Program-made: the position numbers and the translations under genes | Source of the DNA: Desulfarculaceae bacterium | GTDB lineage: Bacteria > Desulfobacterota > Desulfarculia > Desulfarculales > Desulfarculaceae | Direction of reading: 5' to 3' | Assembly: GCA_020444545.1 (NCBI GenBank) | Contig: JAHLKT010000003.1 | Coordinates: forward strand, 310,001 to 374,000 | Length of the DNA stretch: 64,000 nt | Notes under the pieces: generated by a model | The model's database searches: none | Seen by the model: only the letters and a program-made list of their open reading frames with translations | Told to the model about the DNA's origin: nothing | Shown here: positions 59,468 through 64,000 of the stretch, piece after piece | How the letters are laid out: the number at the start of each line of letters is the position of its first letter | Numbering within the stretch: the stretch's first letter is position 1

Positions 59468-60680
59468 GAGGGATCGCCGGCGGGGTGCGCAGCACCAGGG
59501 CGCAGACCGCCAGCCCCGCCAGGCACAGGCCCAGCCACAGCAAGAAGAAGGCATCGTAGCCCAGGCGCGATACCGCCAGCCCGGCGGCCAGGGGGCCCAG
59601 AAAATAGCCCGCCTGCAAGGCCATCATCATCAGGTTGGCGTTCATGGCCCGATCCTGGGGCTCGCTGTGCAGATACATCAGCGAGTTCAGGGCCGGGAAC
59701 CCCAGGGCCAGCCCCACCCCGAAGACCACCGCGATGGGGCTGATCCAGTAGGGATCCTCCACCAGGTACAGGGCCAGATAGCTGAGCGCGGACAAGGCGA
59801 AGGCAATGCAGAGCAGGACCACCTTGCTGATGCGGTCGAAGATGCCGCTGCCGAAGGTCCGGATGGCCAGCATGACCAGCATCTGCACGGTGAAGAACTT
59901 GCCCACGTTGCCCAGGTTAATCTGCTGGGCGAACCCCTTGAACATGAAGAACAGGCCCGCGAAGTTCATGAAGTAGACCGCGTTGGCCAGGATCATCACC
60001 ACCAGGGGCAGTCTGGTCAGGCTTTTCTTGAGCTCCGGCCAGGCCGGGGGGCGGGCCGGGGCCGCGGGCGCCTCGCGGTCCTGGCCGCGGATGCGGCGCA
60101 GCACCACCAGCACCACCCCGGCGGCGGGCAGGAGCATGATGGGCATGCCCGCGTAGCTGTAGGCCCGGCTGGGCAGCCAGGGGGCCAGGGCGTCCACCGC
60201 CAGGGGCACCAGGGCGTAGGGCAGCAGGATGGCCGATGAATACAGGGCGAAACCCTGGCCGCTCTTGCCCTCGGGGATGGCCCACACCAACAAGGCCATG
60301 CACGAGGCGGACATGCAGAACAGGCCCAGGCCGTTGACCACCCGCAGGAGGAGCATGCCCCAGAAGGAGGACACCCACAGATAGGACAGCCCAGCCACGG
60401 CCAAGACCGCGATGCCCAGCAGCATGAGATAGGGCGCGTTGCGGTGGTTGATGAAAGGCGCGGCCACGAAGAACAGGGGCACCGGGGTGAGCGAGAGCAC
60501 GCCTATGAGGAAACCGCGCAGCTCGCCGGGGATGCCCAGCGCGCCCAGGTGGTTGTAGAGGTCGTAGAAGACCGCCACGTTGGAAAAGGACAGCAGGGCG
60601 ATACCCAGCAGGCTGAGGTACTCGAAGCTGTAAAGACTCTTGGCGCGGCCCTCGGCCGGCTGGGGGTTCGCGGTGGGCAA
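59457..60680 (-). CDS. Major facilitator superfamily transporter (TTG start)
   Basis: A 407-aa inner-membrane protein with about 12 hydrophobic segments and a long central loop (about residues 200-220). The start is a TTG at 60678-60680, supported by GGGGAGG eight bases upstream; there is no better ATG before the first helix. It lies two bases after the stop of the membrane protein at 60683, so the pair is an operon. Substrate unknown; the family tie is clear from the fold but not from a motif specific to a subfamily. Confidence 0.85.
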   Translation of the reverse strand: MPTANPQPAEGRAKSLYSFEYLSLLGIALLSFSNVAVFYDLYNHLGALGIPGELRGFLIGVLSLTPVPLFFVAAPFINHRNAPYLMLLGIAVLAVAGLSYLWVSSFWGMLLLRVVNGLGLFCMSASCMALLVWAIPEGKSGQGFALYSSAILLPYALVPLAVDALAPWLPSRAYSYAGMPIMLLPAAGVVLVVLRRIRGQDREAPAAPARPPAWPELKKSLTRLPLVVMILANAVYFMNFAGLFFMFKGFAQQINLGNVGKFFTVQMLVMLAIRTFGSGIFDRISKVVLLCIAFALSALSYLALYLVEDPYWISPIAVVFGVGLALGFPALNSLMYLHSEPQDRAMNANLMMMALQAGYFLGPLAAGLAVSRLGYDAFFLLWLGLCLAGLAVCALVLRTPPAIPLRK

Positions 60681-60682
60681 GC

Positions 60683-61195
60683 CTAGGCCTCCCCGGAGGC
60701 GGCCGCACCCGGAGCCTGCCCGGCGTCCCAGTAGAACAGGAGCTTGAGCCGCTCCCAGAAGGGCGCGCCCAACAGGAACAGGGCCACGATGCCCAGGATC
60801 TCGCCGCCCGCCAGGGACCAGGCCAGGAAGGTGATCATGGCGCCGTCCGGGGCGAAGAACACCAGGTCCACCAACACGACGTAGTAAGGCAGGAAGCTGA
60901 GCGCCAGGAGCACCACGCCGGTGCGGTGGCGCCGCAGGCTGACCGGCTGGGGCGGGCGCGCCGAGGCGCGGAACCAGGAGAGGACGCGCTTTTTGAGCGC
61001 GGCCAGGAACTCCTTGCCCAACAGGGCGGCCGCGGCATAGAAGGCCACCTCGCCGGTGGCCAGGAACACCACCGCCGCGGTGCCCGACTCGGCCAGGCTG
61101 AGGCCCAAAAAGGGCAGCACCGCCACCACACAGATGGGAACCAGGCTGTAGGCGAACAATCCCAGGCCCAGGTAATACTTCCAGTCCTTTTTCAT
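60683..61195 (-). CDS. Small integral membrane protein, possible transporter-suffix family
   Basis: A 170-aa protein with four hydrophobic segments: DWKYYLGLGLFAYSLVPI at the start, then helices near 25-55, 90-115 and 120-145. A basic loop (RRHRTGVVLLALSFLPYYVVL) lies between them. The start MKKDWKYYLGLGLF resembles the 'transporter suffix' proteins encoded beside transporters, and here it directly precedes an MFS gene. The ATG at 61193-61195 has AAGGAG upstream. Function unknown. Confidence 0.7.
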   Translation of the reverse strand: MKKDWKYYLGLGLFAYSLVPICVVAVLPFLGLSLAESGTAAVVFLATGEVAFYAAAALLGKEFLAALKKRVLSWFRASARPPQPVSLRRHRTGVVLLALSFLPYYVVLVDLVFFAPDGAMITFLAWSLAGGEILGIVALFLLGAPFWERLKLLFYWDAGQAPGAAASGEA

Positions 61196-61385
61196 GCCGC
61201 GCTCCTTGCCCTGGTTTGCCGAGAGAGAGGGGGGGGGCGATGCGCCCGCCCCCATCGATGTTGCGACAAGGGCCCCGTTGCTGTCAAACCCGGCGCAATG
61301 CCCCACTGCCGCCCGAATAATGCTAAAGTAGGTTGGCGGCCATTACGAAGAGCCAACGCTGAAGCGGCCGCCGGGGAGACGAGAC

Positions 61386-61694
61386 ATGGCCGAAACGCAA
61401 CGGAGACTCAAGGTGTGGGTGGTCCTGGCCTCGCTGGCCGCGGGGGCCTGGGGATGCTGGAAAGGCTTCACCTACTGGTTTCACCACGGGGGGCAGCTCA
61501 ACGAGCCCTTCGTGATGTGGGTGCGCGAATACATGCCCGGCTACATGCTGGCCGAAGCGGGCGACCCGGTCTCCAAGCACATCATGGGCGAGAGCGTGTG
61601 GTCCTCGTTCTGCTTCGGCTCTCTTTGTTTTCTGGTGGTGCTGTTCATCGGCCTGGCCATCCTGCGCGCCCGGCGCAAGCGCCAGGACCTCTAG
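61386..61694 (+). CDS. Small membrane protein, 102 aa
   Basis: A 102-aa protein with an N-terminal hydrophobic segment (VWVVLASLAAGAWGCWKGFTYWF) and a C-terminal helix (SLCFLVVLFIGLAILRARRKR). The loop between them is hydrophilic and aromatic. A ribosome site (GGGGAGACG) precedes the ATG. I recognise no family. Confidence 0.65.
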   Translation: MAETQRRLKVWVVLASLAAGAWGCWKGFTYWFHHGGQLNEPFVMWVREYMPGYMLAEAGDPVSKHIMGESVWSSFCFGSLCFLVVLFIGLAILRARRKRQDL

Positions 61695-61809
61695 GGCCTC
61701 CGGCCCATCTTCCCGCCGCCGGCTTGGCCCGGCCCGGCAAAGCCTTGCCCAGAAGCTTGCATCCCTATTAGAGTGGGGGCAACCAGCCACTTCAGCGGAG
61801 GGGGGCGCC

Positions 61810-62943
61810 ATGCGTCATACCGTCGTCCAAGCCATTGTGTTTCTGGCTATGCTACTGGCCATCCCGGCCCAGGCCGGCCCGGTGCCGGACTGCTGTTCAC
61901 CGCGCTACGACCAAACGGTGATGCAGAGCTACCGCCAATTGCAGTACAAGATGAGCATCTACGGCTCGCCCCCCGCGCCCGGCCAGGGGCTGCGCCTGGG
62001 AGTGTACCAAGCCCAGGCCGCCTGGGGCCCCGGCGCGGTGGCCAAAAACCTGGCCCAGCTGGAAGAGGCGGTGAAGGCGGCGGCGGCCCAGGGGGTGCAG
62101 CTGTTGTCCTTCCCCGAGCTCTACACCTCGGGCTACACCATGACCCCGGCGCAGGCCCGCCAGGTGGCCCAGCCCGTGGACGGCCCCTTGATCACCCAGT
62201 GCCGCCAGATCGCGGCCCATTACAAGATGGCCCTGATCGTGCCCTATGCCGAGAAGGCTCTGGGGCCGGACGGCAAGGAGCGCTACTACGACTCCATCGC
62301 GGCCATCGACCCCACGGGCAAGCTGATCGTCAGCTATCGCAAGACCCATCTCTGGGGCAAGGAGGAGCGGGCCAACTGGAGCTTCGGGAGCAAGCTGTGC
62401 CCGGTGTTCAAGATCAACGGCCTGCCCATGAGCCTGCTCAACTGCTATGAGTGCGAGTTCCCCGAGCTGAGCCGCATCCTGGCCCTTAAGGGGGCCAAGC
62501 TCATCGTGGGCCCCACCGCGGCGGACTGCTACGACACCGCGCCCGACGGCAAGCGCTCGGCCCTGCCCTATCCCGACATCTCGCGCAGCCTAATCCCGGC
62601 CTACGCCTATGCCAACAACATCTTCTTCGCCTACAGCAACCACTGCGGCTACGAGAGCCTCAAGGGCCACTCCTGGCACTACCGGGGCAACTCCATCATC
62701 GCCGGACCCCACGGCGACATCATCGCCGCGGCCAACCATCAGCAGGACACCCTGCTGGTGGCCGACCTGATCCCCGCCTTCTACGGCCCCTCCCACCCGG
62801 AGAGCCACTACCTGAAGGACCGGCGGCCCAGGCTGTACCGCGAACTGGTGGCCCCCGAGGCGGGCTTCGTGCCCGGCGGCTGGGTCTATCCGAAATACCA
62901 GGGTGGGCGGGAGGTCATCCCGCCGGAGGACAGGGGCAAGTAG
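61810..62943 (+). CDS. Exported carbon-nitrogen hydrolase (nitrilase superfamily)
   Basis: A 377-aa amidase/nitrilase-fold enzyme with an N-terminal signal peptide (AIVFLAMLLAIPAQA), so it acts outside the cytoplasm. The catalytic triad is E103 (SFPELYTSGY), K178 (YRKTHLWG) and C212 (LLNCYECEFPE). Most nitrilases are cytoplasmic. The substrate, a nitrile or an amide, is not readable. It lies 49 bases upstream of the convergent efflux protein stop. Confidence 0.88.
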   Translation: MRHTVVQAIVFLAMLLAIPAQAGPVPDCCSPRYDQTVMQSYRQLQYKMSIYGSPPAPGQGLRLGVYQAQAAWGPGAVAKNLAQLEEAVKAAAAQGVQLLSFPELYTSGYTMTPAQARQVAQPVDGPLITQCRQIAAHYKMALIVPYAEKALGPDGKERYYDSIAAIDPTGKLIVSYRKTHLWGKEERANWSFGSKLCPVFKINGLPMSLLNCYECEFPELSRILALKGAKLIVGPTAADCYDTAPDGKRSALPYPDISRSLIPAYAYANNIFFAYSNHCGYESLKGHSWHYRGNSIIAGPHGDIIAAANHQQDTLLVADLIPAFYGPSHPESHYLKDRRPRLYRELVAPEAGFVPGGWVYPKYQGGREVIPPEDRGK

Positions 62944-62950
62944 GCCCAGC

Positions 62951-64000
62951 CTACTTGGCCGATACCGGCACGGCCGGAGGAGCCGCCTTGGCGGGCGCTT
63001 TAGGCGCGGGCATGGCCCCCCAGCCGCCGCCCAAAGCTTTGTACAACGAGATGAAGCGGGCGGTGACCACGCCCTCGCTGATGGCCAGCTGGTCCTGGAA
63101 GGTGAGCAGGGAGCGCTGGGCGTCCAGCACGCTGTCGAAGTTGTTGAGCCCCGCCTGGAACAAATCCTGGGAAAGCCCTTCCGCGTCCTTGGCCGCGGCC
63201 ACCGCCTGGCGCAGGGCCTCGCGGCGGCGCTGCTCCTGGGCGTAGCCGGTGAGCGAATTTTCCACCTCTTCCAAAGCCGTGAGCACCGCGGCCTGATAGG
63301 CCAGCAGGGTTTCCTCTTGCACCGCGCTCTGGGCCTCGATGCGCGCCCGCACCGCCCCGGCGTTGAAGATGTTCCAGGAGAAGCTGGGCAGGAGCCCCCA
63401 AAAGAAGTTGGAGCCCGAGGTCAGGTCGCTGCCGCTCAGGCCCTCCAGGCCCAGGGTGCCGCCCAGGCGGAACTTGGGGTAGAGCTCGGCCGTGGCCACG
63501 CCCACCCGGGCGGTCTGGGCGGCCAGGCGGCGTTCGGCCCGGCGGATGTCCGGCCGCCGCCGGAGGGTCTCGGCCGGGATGCCCACCGCGATGAGCGCCG
63601 GAGGCACCGGCACCGGCCGGGGCGCGGCCATGAGCGCGTGCAAGCGGCCCGGGGTCTGGCCCAGGAGCACGGCCAGGCGGTTGAGCGAGGCGTCCAGCCC
63701 GGCCCGCAGGCTGGGGATCCGGGAGCGGGTGTTCTCCAGGTTGTAGCGGGCTTGCTCCAGGGCCAGGCGGTTGACCAGGCCTGCCTCATGGCGCGAGGAG
63801 ATGTAGGCGTAGGTGTTCTCCTGGGCCTTGAGGTTGGCCGTGGCCACGGCCAGGCGCTGCTGGTAGGTGCGGGCCTCGGTGTAGTTGAGGGCCACCTCGG
63901 CCACCAGCGTGACCAGCACGTCGCGCAAGTTGGCCTGGCTGGCCTCCAGGTCGGCCTGGGCCGCCTCCACCGAGCGCCGCACCCCGCCGAACACGTCTAT
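62951..64000 (-). CDS. TolC-like outer-membrane efflux protein, NodT family (runs off the right edge)
   Basis: About 350 C-terminal residues of a trimeric outer-membrane channel for tripartite efflux. The repeats of the outer-membrane efflux domain are visible: SVEAAQADLEASQANLRDVLVTLVAEVALNYTEARTYQQRL, and RRPDIRRAERRLAAQTARVGVATAELYPKFRLGGTLGLEG, the NodT-type signature. FDSVLDAQRSLLTFQDQLA and a Pro/Ala-rich tail follow. The N-terminus is beyond base 64000, so neither start nor signal peptide is seen. Confidence 0.92.
   Translation of the reverse strand: MDVFGGVRRSVEAAQADLEASQANLRDVLVTLVAEVALNYTEARTYQQRLAVATANLKAQENTYAYISSRHEAGLVNRLALEQARYNLENTRSRIPSLRAGLDASLNRLAVLLGQTPGRLHALMAAPRPVPVPPALIAVGIPAETLRRRPDIRRAERRLAAQTARVGVATAELYPKFRLGGTLGLEGLSGSDLTSGSNFFWGLLPSFSWNIFNAGAVRARIEAQSAVQEETLLAYQAAVLTALEEVENSLTGYAQEQRRREALRQAVAAAKDAEGLSQDLFQAGLNNFDSVLDAQRSLLTFQDQLAISEGVVTARFISLYKALGGGWGAMPAPKAPAKAAPPAVPVSAK

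Overview
The window is a high-GC chromosome segment from a Gram-negative anaerobe, most likely a member of the Desulfobacterota close to the Desulfarculales. This placement is inferred from gene content and composition, not from a search. Supporting signs are AhbC of the siroheme-dependent heme pathway together with HemB, a class II B12-dependent ribonucleotide reductase, a CbiMQO-type nickel/cobalt ECF importer with NikK/NikL-like partners, several iron-sulfur and radical SAM proteins, and a Thr-Tyr-Thr tRNA cluster in front of tuf. There are no rRNA genes, CRISPR arrays, transposases or complete prophages.

Layout. 1-1292 (minus): promoter, tRNA-Thr(TGT), tRNA-Tyr, tRNA-Thr(GGT) and the start of tuf. 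1417-5409 (plus): a ClpX-like AAA+ ATPase, ahbC and a hexapeptide acyltransferase. 5406-7276 (minus): an AT-richer two-gene island, a TcmP-family protein with its three-Cys (DUF5131, phage Gp37/Gp68) partner. 7469-13214 (plus): hemB, a YchF-like GTPase, tRNA-Met, a Bcr/CflA exporter, a radical SAM protein and two small hypotheticals. 13207-21415: mostly minus, with a Rho-N-like protein, nrdJ, a Tat-exported superoxide dismutase, a TtcA-like thiolase, a metallo-beta-lactamase hydrolase / Cys protein / TrmO operon and a PpiD-like chaperone. 21591-24701 (plus): hypotheticals, a GNAT acetyltransferase and an enoyl-CoA hydratase.

24702-25485 and 36818-37449 are gene-free gaps packed with palindromic repeats. 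Four copies of one two-hairpin element are shared between them. Between the gaps lie paaK, a divergent phosphoglycerate kinase, a lipoprotein-like NAPE-PLD-type hydrolase, a mosaic beta-repeat protein (paralogous in style to the gene at 12268), a Cys-rich protein with an ATP-grasp ligase, a phosphoesterase, an HU/IHF protein, speD-speE and a winged-helix ferredoxin.

37450-42584 (minus) reads as one TetR-controlled catabolic operon: TetR, TPP enzyme, BASS carboxylate transporter, epimerase, SDR. A TetR-type operator sits just upstream. 42697-45449 holds a ferredoxin-nitroreductase, a permease and a HAMP protein. 45533-50187 (minus) is a nickel/cobalt uptake operon running from an outer-membrane LbtU-like porin to the ECF transporter. 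It has a strong promoter and a structured leader, and it diverges from a DtxR-type regulator. 51240-64000 holds a receiver-PAS-GGDEF-EAL protein with a degenerate GGDEF site, a DUF2254 protein, an SLC12-like transporter, a small lipoprotein, a DcaP-like porin, an MFS transporter, small membrane proteins, an exported nitrilase and the C-terminal part of a TolC-like efflux protein.

The best candidates for undescribed biology are the TcmP/three-Cys pair, the two-hairpin repeat family, the structured leader of the nickel operon and the beta-repeat secreted proteins.
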